A stretch of 64,000 nucleotides of DNA. It comes from Catellatospora vulcania. Its GTDB lineage: Bacteria > Actinomycetota > Actinomycetes > Mycobacteriales > Micromonosporaceae. Positions 17,620 to 26,407 of the stretch are shown here, in pieces (within the stretch, counting starts at the first letter, position 1; every line of letters begins with the position of its first letter). A model generated the notes under the pieces. It was not told where the DNA came from. It saw only the letters and a program-made list of their open reading frames with translations, and made no database searches. The stretch covers positions 248,001 through 312,000 of the forward strand of contig NZ_ML769304.1 in the NCBI RefSeq assembly GCF_009720385.1. The letters run 5' to 3'. A program made the translations under genes and the position numbers.

Positions 17620-17625
17620 TAGGCT
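17620..17625 (+). promoter_or_regulatory. -10 element of esterase lipoprotein gene
   Basis: TAGGCT followed by 6 nt and ATG 17632. Confidence 0.5.
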
Positions 17626-17631
17626 CCGGCC

Positions 17632-18534
17632 ATGCCTGAGTTGCGCCACGCCATCGCCGTCGTCGCCCTGCTCGCCGCCACCGTGGCCGGCTGCGACGCG
17701 GACCCCGCAGGTCCGCCCGCGCCCACGGGTTCGGCCACCCCGTCCCCCGAACCCGTGGAGACCCCCGCGCCCGGCGACCATCGCCTGACCACCTCCTGGA
17801 ACGGCACCAACCGCTCGTTCGTCGTCCACGCGCCGCCGTCGTACGACGCGGCCTCCCCGCTGCCGCTGGTCGTCGTCATGCACTACTTCCCGGGCGACGC
17901 CGCCGGGATCGCCGCCACCAGCGGGATGAGTGCCAAGGCCGACCGCGAGAACTTCCTGGTGCTCTATCCGGAGGGCTTCGCCGGCGGGATGAACGCGCTG
18001 TCGTGCTGCGGCTCGGAGGACGACGTCGGCCTGATCAAGAGCCTGGTCGCCCGGATGGTGGAGCGCTGGCACGCCGACCCGAAGGCGGTCTTCGCCACCG
18101 GCATCTCCAACGGCGGCGACATGGCCTACCGGCTCGCCGTCGAGTTGCCGGGCACGTTCGCCGCGATCGCCCCGGTCAGCGGCGGATTCAGCGGCGGCAA
18201 GGCCACCCAGGCCGACTTCCGCCCCAGCCGGCCGGTATCGGTGATCACCTTCGTCGGCGGCAAGGACCGCTTCGCCACGGCGTTCGAGTCGGGGCTGACG
18301 GCCTGGCAGGAGCGCCTGTCGTGCAAGCCCGCCGCGGCGGCGGGCCCGAAGCTGCCCAACGGCGGCAGCCGTCGCCTGGCGACCTGCGCCGACGGCAGTG
18401 AGCAGGTCGTCTACCGGCTGCCGCAGATGGGCCACAGCTGGCCCGGCGCGCAGCAGGGCACCCTCGCCGACCCCGACGCCGGGGTGAACGCCACCGACCT
18501 CATCTGGGAGTTCTTCCGCACGCACCGGCACTGA
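17632..18534 (+). CDS. Secreted PHB-depolymerase/feruloyl-esterase-like lipoprotein (LpqC type)
   Basis: 300 aa. Lipobox TVAGC puts the lipidated Cys at 21, followed by a Pro/Ser/Thr linker to about residue 50. The rest is an alpha/beta hydrolase of the poly(3-hydroxybutyrate) depolymerase/LpqC family: oxyanion strand LVVVMHYF, nucleophile elbow TGISNGG (Ser159), IAPVSG, VITFVGGKD and a C-terminal MGHSWPG carrying the catalytic His. It is anchored outside the cell and probably hydrolyses polyester or cinnamoyl esters. A diverged paralogue lies at 44.5 kb. Confidence 0.85.
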   Translation: MPELRHAIAVVALLAATVAGCDADPAGPPAPTGSATPSPEPVETPAPGDHRLTTSWNGTNRSFVVHAPPSYDAASPLPLVVVMHYFPGDAAGIAATSGMSAKADRENFLVLYPEGFAGGMNALSCCGSEDDVGLIKSLVARMVERWHADPKAVFATGISNGGDMAYRLAVELPGTFAAIAPVSGGFSGGKATQADFRPSRPVSVITFVGGKDRFATAFESGLTAWQERLSCKPAAAAGPKLPNGGSRRLATCADGSEQVVYRLPQMGHSWPGAQQGTLADPDAGVNATDLIWEFFRTHRH

Positions 18535-18539
18535 CCGCG

Positions 18540-18560
18540 GGCCCGGTCGCGCACCGGGCC
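18540..18560 (+). terminator. Hairpin after esterase gene
   Basis: GGCCCGGT(5 nt)ACCGGGCC, a perfect 8-bp GC stem 5 nt after the stop; no T run. Confidence 0.5.
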
Positions 18561-18679
18561 GGATCACTCCGTGCACAGTGGCACCAGCGGTATCAGCAGC
18601 CCCGACGCGCAGGCCAGCGTAGTAGCGTAATTCAGGAGAAATCGAACGTGTCCGTGGTCGGCTGGCGACGGGAGTTGCG

Positions 18680-19864
18680 GTGGACGTCTCCGGTGATCAA
18701 GGGCCGGGCAGGCGCTGGATGGGTGTCGGACGCAGTCAGGCGGCCGAATCCCGGCCCGCGGCGGTCGAGGCCGCGCGCGGCGCGCTGACCGGGCCCGACC
18801 CCAAACTGCTGATCGCCTTCGCGGCGATCACCCACGACCCGCGGGCCGTGCTGGCGGGCCTGGCCGAGGCCGTGCCCGGCGTGCCCGTGGTCGGCTGCAC
18901 CACACACGGCGAGATCGGCCCGGGCGGCCCGGCCGACGGCACCATCACGGTGGCCGCCATCGGCGGCGCCGGCTTCCAGGTGCAGACGACCGTGGCCACC
19001 GGCGTGACCGGCCGGCAGGGCGACGCCGGCTTCGAGGTGGCCGGCTGCGTCGGCGAGGTGGACCTGCCCCACAAGGTGCTGATGCTGCTCACCGACGGCC
19101 TGGTCCGCGATCAGGAGAGCATCGTGCGCGGCTGCTACCGGGCGCTGGGCGCGGGTGTGCCGCTGTTCGGCGGCGCGGCAGCCGACGGCTGGCGGATGAG
19201 CGGCGCCTACCTGTTCAAGGACGGCGAGGTGCTGACCGACGCGGTGATCGGTGTCGCCATCGCCTCCGAGGCCCCGTTGGCGGTGGCGGTCAAGCACGGC
19301 TGGCACACGGTCGGCCAGCCGATGATCGTCACCCGCAGCGTGGACGGCCGGGTGTACACCCTCGACGACCGGCCCGCGCTCGACGTCTACCTGGAGCGGC
19401 TCGACGCGCCGCCGGAGGCGTACACCGATCCGGCCGCGTTCACCGAGTTCGCGCTGCCGCGCCCGCTGGGTGTCCAGCGGCGCAGCGGCGTCGAGGCGCG
19501 CAACCTGTCCACCGAGGTGGACCTCGTCGGCAGGTCGATCGGGGGCGGCGGCGCGATCGACCCGGGCGGGCTGACCTGGGTGATGACCGGCGACGAGGAG
19601 TCCATCCTGGAGGCCACCGACGACGCGTGCCGCGACGCGCTGTCACGCCTGGACGGACACGCGCCGCTGGGCATGCTCACGTTCAGCTGCGCCGCGATCC
19701 GGGCTGTGCTCGGCGACGACGGCATCCAGCGGGAGGGCGCGCGGCTGGACCGCTGGGCCGGCGACCTGCCGTACGCCGGCTTCTACACCTACGGGGAGAT
19801 CGCCCGAAACCACGGCATCGACGGGTTCCACAACCAGACCCTCGCCGTGCTGGCGTTGAGCTGA
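18680..19864 (+). CDS. FIST N/C domain sensor protein
   Basis: 394 aa, cytosolic. It contains FIST_N (about residues 25-215: KLLIAFAAITHDPRAVLAGL, VPVVGCTTHGEIG, GVPLFGGAAADGW) and FIST_C (about 225-375: PALDVYLERLDAP, GGLTWVMTGDEE, MLTFSCAAIRAVLGDD, YAGFYTYGEIA). FIST proteins are thought to bind small ligands such as amino acids and feed signalling enzymes. GTG 18680 has ggag 9 nt upstream. Its stop is one base from the next ATG, so it should supply input to the diguanylate cyclase encoded there. Confidence 0.85.
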   Translation: MDVSGDQGPGRRWMGVGRSQAAESRPAAVEAARGALTGPDPKLLIAFAAITHDPRAVLAGLAEAVPGVPVVGCTTHGEIGPGGPADGTITVAAIGGAGFQVQTTVATGVTGRQGDAGFEVAGCVGEVDLPHKVLMLLTDGLVRDQESIVRGCYRALGAGVPLFGGAAADGWRMSGAYLFKDGEVLTDAVIGVAIASEAPLAVAVKHGWHTVGQPMIVTRSVDGRVYTLDDRPALDVYLERLDAPPEAYTDPAAFTEFALPRPLGVQRRSGVEARNLSTEVDLVGRSIGGGGAIDPGGLTWVMTGDEESILEATDDACRDALSRLDGHAPLGMLTFSCAAIRAVLGDDGIQREGARLDRWAGDLPYAGFYTYGEIARNHGIDGFHNQTLAVLALS

Positions 19865-19865
19865 G

Positions 19866-21362
19866 ATGCCGGGTTCGGCCGAGTCGCTGTACATCCAGCA
19901 GCTCGTCGAGCTGATGGCTGTGGTGTCGTCGTCGACCGACGAGGCCTCGGCCGTGCAGCACGCGGTCGAACGCTCCGCGCAGGCGCTGGAGGCCGAGGTC
20001 GCGGCGGTGGTCTTCGACGGCAAGGTGGCCGCGTCGATCGGCTTCCCGCTCGACGCGGTGCCCAACGAGGACATCGTGGCGGTGAGCCTGCACGAGCGCG
20101 ACATGCTGGAGGTGCCCGGGATCGGGCGGTGCCCGGTGGCGACCGCCGCGTGGGAGGGCAGCAAACCGGGCCATCTGGTGCTGGCCCGGTGGGGCGAGCC
20201 GTTCGCGATCGAGGAGCAGAACCTGATCCGGGGCATGGCCCGGCTACTGGAGCTGACCCTGACCATGCTGCGGACCCTGGCCGCCGAGCAGTCGATCCGC
20301 GAGTCCCTGCAGGAGCGCCAGCGGCTGCTGGAACAACTGTTCACCATCCAGCGGGCCATCTCCCGCCGTGAGGACCTGCAGCAGATCCTCGACACCATCA
20401 CCCTGGCCGCCCGGGACCTGCTCGGCGACGAGATCAGCCTGCTGTGGCTGCGGGACGAGGACGACACCGGACGGGCCCGGCTGGCCGCTGCCGCCGACGC
20501 GACCGGCATCCTGCCCGGCAGCGCGCTCACCGCGGATCTGGCCGACGCCGCGACCGCGAGCCAGGCCATGACCGTCGGCGACGTGGTGGTACGCCAGGGC
20601 GGCATCTCCTCGACCGAGGTGGTCAGCCGGTTCGGCCGCGACCCGGTGTGCGCGTCGATGGGCGCGCCGGTGCACGACAGCGGCGTGGTGACCGGCGCGC
20701 TCGTCGTCGCGTCCTGCGACCCGGGGCGGGTGTACGGGCCCTCCGACGTGCAGACGCTGCGGGCGTTCGCGCAGAATGTCAGCCTGGCGCTCACCGACGC
20801 CAACACCGTGGTGCGGATGCAGCAGGCCCACCACGACGCCCTGACCGGGCTGGCCAGCCGGCGCCTGTTCATGGAGCAGCTGACCCAGCGGCTGGCGGTG
20901 GCCGACGCCGAAGGAACCACGATCGCCGTGCTGTTCCTGGACCTGGACCGGTTCAAGGACATCAACGACACGCTCGGCCACGCCGCGGGCGACCAGCTGC
21001 TGACGGTGACCGCCGACCGGATCGCCGCCCAGCTGCGCGGCGGCGACCTGGCCTCGCGCTTCGGCGGTGACGAGTTCGCGGTGATGCTGCACCGGGTCGG
21101 CGGCCCGCGCGACGCCGCCGCCGTGGCGGCCAGGATCGCCACCGCGCTGGGCAAACCGATGCATGTGGCGCACGAGCAGCTGCGGGTCGGGGCGAGCATC
21201 GGGGTGGCGCTGAACATCCCCGGCCGCACCGACCCGGTGGAGCTGGTCACCCACGCGGACCTCGCGATGTACCAGGCCAAACGCACCGACCCGGGCGGTT
21301 ACACGATCTACGACGGCACCGTGCCGGAGCGGGACGCGCGTCCGGGAGCCGTCCGGGCCTGA
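19866..21362 (+). CDS. GAF-GAF-GGDEF diguanylate cyclase
   Basis: 498 aa. An N-terminal GAF-like domain (about 5-135) leads to a helical linker (AEQSIRESLQERQRLLEQLF). A second GAF follows (about 165-310), then a GGDEF domain (about 330-485) with DALTGLASRRLF, LFLDLDRFKDINDTLGH and intact RFGGDEFAVML. An RGGD sits exactly five residues before GGDEF, matching the inhibitory I-site, so product feedback by c-di-GMP is expected. There are no membrane segments. It is co-transcribed with the FIST gene. Confidence 0.9.
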   Translation: MPGSAESLYIQQLVELMAVVSSSTDEASAVQHAVERSAQALEAEVAAVVFDGKVAASIGFPLDAVPNEDIVAVSLHERDMLEVPGIGRCPVATAAWEGSKPGHLVLARWGEPFAIEEQNLIRGMARLLELTLTMLRTLAAEQSIRESLQERQRLLEQLFTIQRAISRREDLQQILDTITLAARDLLGDEISLLWLRDEDDTGRARLAAAADATGILPGSALTADLADAATASQAMTVGDVVVRQGGISSTEVVSRFGRDPVCASMGAPVHDSGVVTGALVVASCDPGRVYGPSDVQTLRAFAQNVSLALTDANTVVRMQQAHHDALTGLASRRLFMEQLTQRLAVADAEGTTIAVLFLDLDRFKDINDTLGHAAGDQLLTVTADRIAAQLRGGDLASRFGGDEFAVMLHRVGGPRDAAAVAARIATALGKPMHVAHEQLRVGASIGVALNIPGRTDPVELVTHADLAMYQAKRTDPGGYTIYDGTVPERDARPGAVRA

Positions 21363-21585
21363 ACCGTCCGATGGGTCAGGAACCCGACGGTCACCACGAT
21401 GACCATGCTCTGGATGGTGGGCGTCGGCCGCACCCCGATGCTGACCCGCCCGGACGCGGCGCTCACCTGAACCGCGGTCCGGCCCGGCGGCTGTCGGGCT
21501 TCCGGCGACCATGACGCCACCGTGATACCCGTCCCGATGATGGGAGACGGCCGTCCACAGCGGACCGCCACGAGAGGAGCAAGCG

Positions 21586-22479
21586 GTGAAGGCAGCACCC
21601 ACCACGCGTGCGATCGTCGCGGCCGCCGTTCTCGGCGCCGTGCTCGCCCCGGCGGCGCCCGCAGCGGCCGCCGCCGACCCGCTGGTCACGCTGGAGCAGC
21701 AGACCAGCACCACCGACACCGTCGCCAAGACCGTCGTCGTGTCCTGCCCGGACGAGAGCTGGGTGTTCGCCGTCGGCGGCTGGGTCAACGGCAGCACCGG
21801 CCGGGTGCTGCTGACCCGGCTGGAGCCCGCCGCCGACCTGCGCTCCGCCACGGTGTCGGCCCGGCCGCGCACCGACAGCGCGGTGGCGTTCTCCGTCACC
21901 GCCCAGGTCATCTGCGCCCGGACGGTGGTGCCCCCGACCCGCGTGGACAACACCACGATGCAGGGCAGTTCCATCGAGGTCGTATGCCCGAAGCCGACCG
22001 TCATGCTGGGCTTCGGGTTCAGGATGGACCGCAGGGTCGACAGCTGGCGGATCGACGAGCTGCTGCCGGACGGCTACCTGTCGCAGGTCAGCCTGCACGC
22101 CTCGGGCAGCGGCACGGGCGGCGCGCTGACCGCGTACGGCATCTGCCACACGGCGGTGGACCTCCCGGGGGCGTTCGCGGGCGTCTACCGGGCGAGCAGC
22201 TTCCCCGTCACGGGCTCGACCTGGCCGAAACTCGCCCCTCTGATGCCGAACCTCCTCGGCTGGACGTTCGGCATCGGCGCGACCGTCAGCGGCTCTGACA
22301 GCCACCTGGACGGGTTCCAGCTGCGGCCGTTCGGGGACGGCCTGGCGCGGGCCGACCGCATCAACGCAACGTCGGGCTTGGCGGCGCCGCGCACGCCGGC
22401 CCGGACCGCGAGCCTGCTGGGTCCCGCCGAGGACCCGACTCTGACGACCTACGGCGCGCGCATCGGCACGTTCCACTGA
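21586..22479 (+). CDS. Secreted protein with duplicated Cys-paired module, unknown function
   Basis: 297 aa with a clear Sec signal peptide ending near AAAAA (about residue 30). Two related halves follow, each with a strand ending in Cys, a Gly-rich strand, and a closing Cys: VVVSCPDESWVFAVGGW ... TAQVICA, then VVCPKPTVMLGFGFRMD ... AYGICH. A disulphide in each module is likely. No catalytic motif is recognised. GTG 21586 is preceded by gagaggagc. The 223 bp before it show no other gene. Confidence 0.72.
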   Translation: MKAAPTTRAIVAAAVLGAVLAPAAPAAAAADPLVTLEQQTSTTDTVAKTVVVSCPDESWVFAVGGWVNGSTGRVLLTRLEPAADLRSATVSARPRTDSAVAFSVTAQVICARTVVPPTRVDNTTMQGSSIEVVCPKPTVMLGFGFRMDRRVDSWRIDELLPDGYLSQVSLHASGSGTGGALTAYGICHTAVDLPGAFAGVYRASSFPVTGSTWPKLAPLMPNLLGWTFGIGATVSGSDSHLDGFQLRPFGDGLARADRINATSGLAAPRTPARTASLLGPAEDPTLTTYGARIGTFH

Positions 22480-22486
22480 CGGAGGC

Positions 22487-25400
22487 TCACCGGGGGGCCG
22501 GCGCCCGCCGCACCGGGACCAGCAGGTCCGGGTCCGGCGGGCGTACGCCGATCGACCGCATCGCCTCGGCGTAGCGGTCGAACGCGCGCCGGGCCTCGCC
22601 GTGCTGCCCGCCCGCGACGAGCGTGCGCACCAGCGACCGGTACGCCCGCTCGTCGTAGGGGTCGCGTTCCAGCAGCCGCAGCAGGTAGCCGACGGCCGCA
22701 CCCGGCTGGCCCGCCGACCGGCAGGTGTGCGCCAGCATCCGCAGCATCGCCAGGTACGCCGCCCGCGCCTCCTCGCGCAGCGGACCCGCCCACTCGGCGT
22801 ACGGCTCGTCCTCGAACGCGTCGGCCCGGTACAGCTGGTCCGCGGCCAGCAGGACCAGCCGCGCCTGCGGCAGCGCCTCCTGCTCGACCAGACGGCGGCC
22901 GCGCGCCACCTGCTCCAGGAAGTCCTCCACGTCGACGCCGGTGGTGGCCGTGTTCAGCGTGATGCTGCCCTGGTCGGCGACCAGGTGATGGTCGGCCGGA
23001 TACGCCCGGGACGGGTCGAGCACCCCGCGCACGATGTTGAGCAGCACCGACAGCCGGTGCCCGGTGCGCTGCCCGTCGCCGTCGGGCCACAGCAGCTCGC
23101 TCAGCTCGCTGCGCGGCACCGGCCGCCCACGCCGCCCGACCAGGATGCGCAGCAGGTCGCGGGCCTTGCGCGACTGCCACGACGACGCCGGGACCACCTG
23201 CCCGGCCAGCTCCACCTCGAACCGGCCCAGCGCCCGCACCACCACCGGGGAACGGTCCACGGCCGCGCCCGTGAAGCCGCCGATCCGGTCGGCCAGCGCG
23301 TCGGCGGCCGCCAGCCGCTGCTCGCCGAGCACGCCACCGGCCCGCTCGTCCGGGCCCGCCCAGGGCACCCGGCTCATCAGCACCGCGATCCGGGCGGCCT
23401 CGACCTCGGCCCCCGCCTCGGTCCAGATCGCACGGGCCTCCCGCAGCGCCGCACCGGCCCGCACCGGATCGTCCTCGGCGGCCGCCCGCAGCTCCAGCGC
23501 GTCGGCCAGCCCGGCCCGGTCGCCCTGCGCGCGGGCCACCCGGGCGCCCTCGGTGGACAGGTCACCGGCCCGGCCCGCCGCGCCCTGGCTCAGCGCGATC
23601 CAGCCCTGGGCCAGCAGCGCCGGACCGGAGATCTCCGGCCCGGCCTGGTCGGCGGCGGCGTCGGCGTGCCCGGCGGCCGTCTTCACGTCGTCGCCGAGCA
23701 GCACCAGGGCCAGCCCCGCCAGCGCCGGCACCAGCACGTGCGCGTTGCCGGTGCCCGAGGCGACCTGCACCACCTGCTCGTACGCGGCACGCGCCTGCTC
23801 GCGCCACCCGCGCCGCCGATACAACTCGGCCAGCCCCAGCACCGCCCCGGCGAAGCGGCGCGACCCGAAGCGCTGGTAATGGCCGATCGCCGCCCGGTAC
23901 CGGCGTACCGCCTCCTCGTAGCGGCCGAGCATGGCCAGCGCGTCGGCCTCGTTGCAGGTGGCGATCGCCTGCAGGCTCGGCGATCCGGCCGCCTGCGCGT
24001 ACGCCGCGCACAGCTGCGCCGACTCCAGCGCCGCCGGGTAGCGTGCCGCCTGCAGGTGCTGGAAGGTGCGATTGGTGTGGATGCGCGTCAGCAGCATCAC
24101 GTCCCCGGTGCGGTGGGCTATCGGCAGCGCGAGCGCGAAATGCTCCTCGCTGCCCGCGGTGTCCCCGGCGACGCCCAGCGACAGCGCCACGCTCAGGTAC
24201 GCCGTGGCCAGCGCACCGTCGTCACCGGACCGCACGGCCCGGTGCACCGCCGCACGTGCGGTCGCGACCGCGCTGTCGGTGTCCCCGGCCAGCAGGAACG
24301 CGTGCGCACGCCAGGCGGCCAGCAGGGCGGTGTCGGCTGTGTCGCCGCGCTCGCCCCCGCGGGCGAACACGTCCAGCGCGCCGTGGGCGTCGCCACGCTG
24401 GTAGGCGACCCGGCCCGCGCGCCAGGCCAGCCCCGCGTCCAGGTCCGGCCGACCCGCGCCGAGGTCTTCGTAGACCCGCGTTGCCGCCTCCAGGTCCCCG
24501 GCCGTACGCAGCGCATCGGCTCGCAGCAGCGTCAGCCGCCTGTCGCGCTCCGGCTCCGGCAGCCGGTCGAACACGTCGGTGACCAGTGCCGCCTGCCCGG
24601 CCGCGATGACGCGATCGCCGTGTTCGCGTAGCACCCTGGCGGCCCCGGCGTGGTCACCGGCGCGAAGATGCTCCCGCGCCGCCGCGCCCGGCGGACCATG
24701 CCTGCCGTACCAGGCGGCCGCGACGCCGGACCGGCCGGGAGCGGTGTCGCCTCGGTCCGGCTGCGCGACGTGCGGCCCGGCCGTACGGTCGTGGTCCGCG
24801 TCGCCGCCCGGCACGCCGCCTGCCACGGCCGCCACCTGTGCGATCACCGGCACGACGTGGTCGTCGTCGGGCAGACCGGGCACCATCGGCCCGCGGACCA
24901 GCAGCCCGGTCCGTCGCAGTAGGGTCAGCAGCGCCTCAGCATCAGCATGACCGAAGGCCTCGCACAGGCCCACCGTCACCGGCCTACGGTCGCCCAGGTC
25001 GGCGAGCAGCCGGCGTGCCGCGTCGGGCAGCCCGCTCAGCACCTCCGTGCGCACGTACTCGGCCAGCCCGCCCGCGGCCGGGGCGGACGCAGCCGGGCCG
25101 CCCAGCCGCACCGACTCCACCGCGAAGTGGACCAGCGCGGGCCAGCCGCGGGTGGACGCGTGCAGCGCGTCGGCGAGGTCGGGGTCGGCCGGCCCGCCCT
25201 CCTCCGCCAGCAGCGCAGCGATCTCGTCAACGGCGAGGGCGAGTTCGGCCGGGCCGAGTTCGCTCCAGCGGCCGGGCCGGCCCGCGTGCCGCCACGGCAG
25301 CGGCCAGCGCGAGGCCAGCGACACCTCGGCGTCCTCCGGCAGGTCCTCGATCGCGATCAGCAGGTCGCGCAGGTCCGGCACGGACAGCTGGGGCAGGTCG

Positions 25401-25573
25401 TCCAGCACGAGGCAGCGGACCCCGTCCGACTCCGCCTGGCGGACGAACCCGCACGGGTCGCCGCCACCCCGCCACCAGCGGGCCCGAGCGGGCGGACACA
25501 GGCCACGCAGCAGGGTCGTCTTGCCGTAGCCCGCCGCGCCGACCACGATCCGGCGGCTCGGCCCGCTGACCAT
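22487..25573 (-). CDS. Large ATPase-TPR-SARP/BTAD transcriptional regulator
   Basis: 1028 aa. Residues about 8-25 carry a Walker A (VVGAAGYGKTTLLR) and about 50-57 a Walker B-like CLVLDDLP, of the MalT/LAL STAND-ATPase kind. Residues about 270-740 are helical TPR-type repeats. Residues about 778-868 form a SARP/OmpR-like winged helix (LGRFEVEL, SRKARDLLRILVGRRG, SELLWPD), followed to residue about 1018 by a bacterial transcriptional activation domain (BTAD). AfsR-type proteins have the DNA-binding part first; here it is last. It probably activates a secondary-metabolism or adaptive target. ATG 25573 has ggaggg upstream. Confidence 0.85.
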   Translation of the reverse strand: MVSGPSRRIVVGAAGYGKTTLLRGLCPPARARWWRGGGDPCGFVRQAESDGVRCLVLDDLPQLSVPDLRDLLIAIEDLPEDAEVSLASRWPLPWRHAGRPGRWSELGPAELALAVDEIAALLAEEGGPADPDLADALHASTRGWPALVHFAVESVRLGGPAASAPAAGGLAEYVRTEVLSGLPDAARRLLADLGDRRPVTVGLCEAFGHADAEALLTLLRRTGLLVRGPMVPGLPDDDHVVPVIAQVAAVAGGVPGGDADHDRTAGPHVAQPDRGDTAPGRSGVAAAWYGRHGPPGAAAREHLRAGDHAGAARVLREHGDRVIAAGQAALVTDVFDRLPEPERDRRLTLLRADALRTAGDLEAATRVYEDLGAGRPDLDAGLAWRAGRVAYQRGDAHGALDVFARGGERGDTADTALLAAWRAHAFLLAGDTDSAVATARAAVHRAVRSGDDGALATAYLSVALSLGVAGDTAGSEEHFALALPIAHRTGDVMLLTRIHTNRTFQHLQAARYPAALESAQLCAAYAQAAGSPSLQAIATCNEADALAMLGRYEEAVRRYRAAIGHYQRFGSRRFAGAVLGLAELYRRRGWREQARAAYEQVVQVASGTGNAHVLVPALAGLALVLLGDDVKTAAGHADAAADQAGPEISGPALLAQGWIALSQGAAGRAGDLSTEGARVARAQGDRAGLADALELRAAAEDDPVRAGAALREARAIWTEAGAEVEAARIAVLMSRVPWAGPDERAGGVLGEQRLAAADALADRIGGFTGAAVDRSPVVVRALGRFEVELAGQVVPASSWQSRKARDLLRILVGRRGRPVPRSELSELLWPDGDGQRTGHRLSVLLNIVRGVLDPSRAYPADHHLVADQGSITLNTATTGVDVEDFLEQVARGRRLVEQEALPQARLVLLAADQLYRADAFEDEPYAEWAGPLREEARAAYLAMLRMLAHTCRSAGQPGAAVGYLLRLLERDPYDERAYRSLVRTLVAGGQHGEARRAFDRYAEAMRSIGVRPPDPDLLVPVRRAPAPR

Positions 25574-25686
25574 CGTCGTCCGCCCTCCGGTCTGCTCGAC
25601 ACGCGGCCTGCCCGTTGCGAAGGCTCCGCCCCACCGGCCCGACGATCAACCCTTCTGTCGGATAGCCGGGACAGAACACAGCGTCC

Positions 25687-25730
25687 GACCAGTATGGTCC
25701 GCATCTCACACATCGCGCGACATATATGTC
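25687..25730. promoter_or_regulatory. Two palindromes upstream of SARP gene
   Basis: GACCA(3 nt)TGGTC at 25687-25699 and the perfect 12-bp GACATATATGTC at 25719-25730, both within the 179 bp before the SARP-like gene. They are candidate operators, perhaps for the regulator itself; binding is not shown. Confidence 0.4.
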
Positions 25731-25752
25731 CAGTGTGGACCGTCAGTTGGCA

Positions 25753-26286
25753 TCACCTCGCCAGAACCGACTCCACTTCGGCGCTTACCTGCGAGGATGC
25801 GATCCGGGACCAGGAGGTGAACAGCGAACGGAAGTAGACTCCGTGCTTCTCTGCGACCGCCGGGTCCTGCTCCACGACATCCAGTTCATTGACGATGCTC
25901 AAGTCGACGAACGGCCGCAACTGCGAGGCGTCAAGGGACTCGGCCTGGCCGGTGAAGCGATCCCAGACCGTGCCGGTGTCCGCAAGCTGCGCCCAGGAGC
26001 GGCGGCGATCGCACGCTCCATAAAGGTAGACCAGGTTTTCCGAGGCCCCGCCGATCACTTGCCGCAGCGTCGCCCGCTCGGCTCGGTCGAGCAGCGCGAC
26101 GTCGAAGCCGTCAGTGCCGTACACCGCGTGCGCGAGACCGGCCAGCTGGACGTCAGCGCTCAGACCGAGCCGGACCAGCCGATCGTGGACACGCGACAGG
26201 TGGGCGTAGAGCGAACCACCCGCATGATCGATGGTTTCGGCTCCGCGACCGCGGAGCCATTCCCGCAGATCCTGTTCGGCACTCAT
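25753..26286 (-). CDS. DUF6817 domain protein
   Basis: 177 aa, soluble. The pattern AGGSLYAHLSRVHDRLVRLG, then VQLAGLAHAVYGTDGF and a C-terminal FVDLSIVNELD, matches DUF6817 proteins. These carry HD-domain-like His spacing (YAHL ... LAHAVYG) and may be divergent metal-dependent phosphohydrolases; that link is inference. ATG 26286 follows TAGGGT by 6 nt. There is no obvious partner beside it. Confidence 0.7.
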   Translation of the reverse strand: MSAEQDLREWLRGRGAETIDHAGGSLYAHLSRVHDRLVRLGLSADVQLAGLAHAVYGTDGFDVALLDRAERATLRQVIGGASENLVYLYGACDRRRSWAQLADTGTVWDRFTGQAESLDASQLRPFVDLSIVNELDVVEQDPAVAEKHGVYFRSLFTSWSRIASSQVSAEVESVLAR

Positions 26287-26292
26287 GCGACG

Positions 26293-26298
26293 ACCCTA
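26293..26298 (-). promoter_or_regulatory. -10 element of DUF6817 gene
   Basis: Minus-strand TAGGGT with a 6-nt gap to ATG 26286. Confidence 0.5.
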
Positions 26299-26394
26299 GC
26301 TACGGCGCGTCCAGGTCAACCGGCCGCCACCGTGCCCAGTTCGTCACAACGGCCGGCCGCACACAGCTCCGCGCCGCTGTCTCGCGCGCCGCGG

Positions 26395-26400
26395 CATGAT
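26395..26400 (+). promoter_or_regulatory. -10-like element of GST-like gene
   Basis: CATGAT, 7 nt before ATG 26408; the same hexamer precedes the SDR and MFS genes of this window. Confidence 0.45.
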
Positions 26401-26407
26401 GGTCGGC

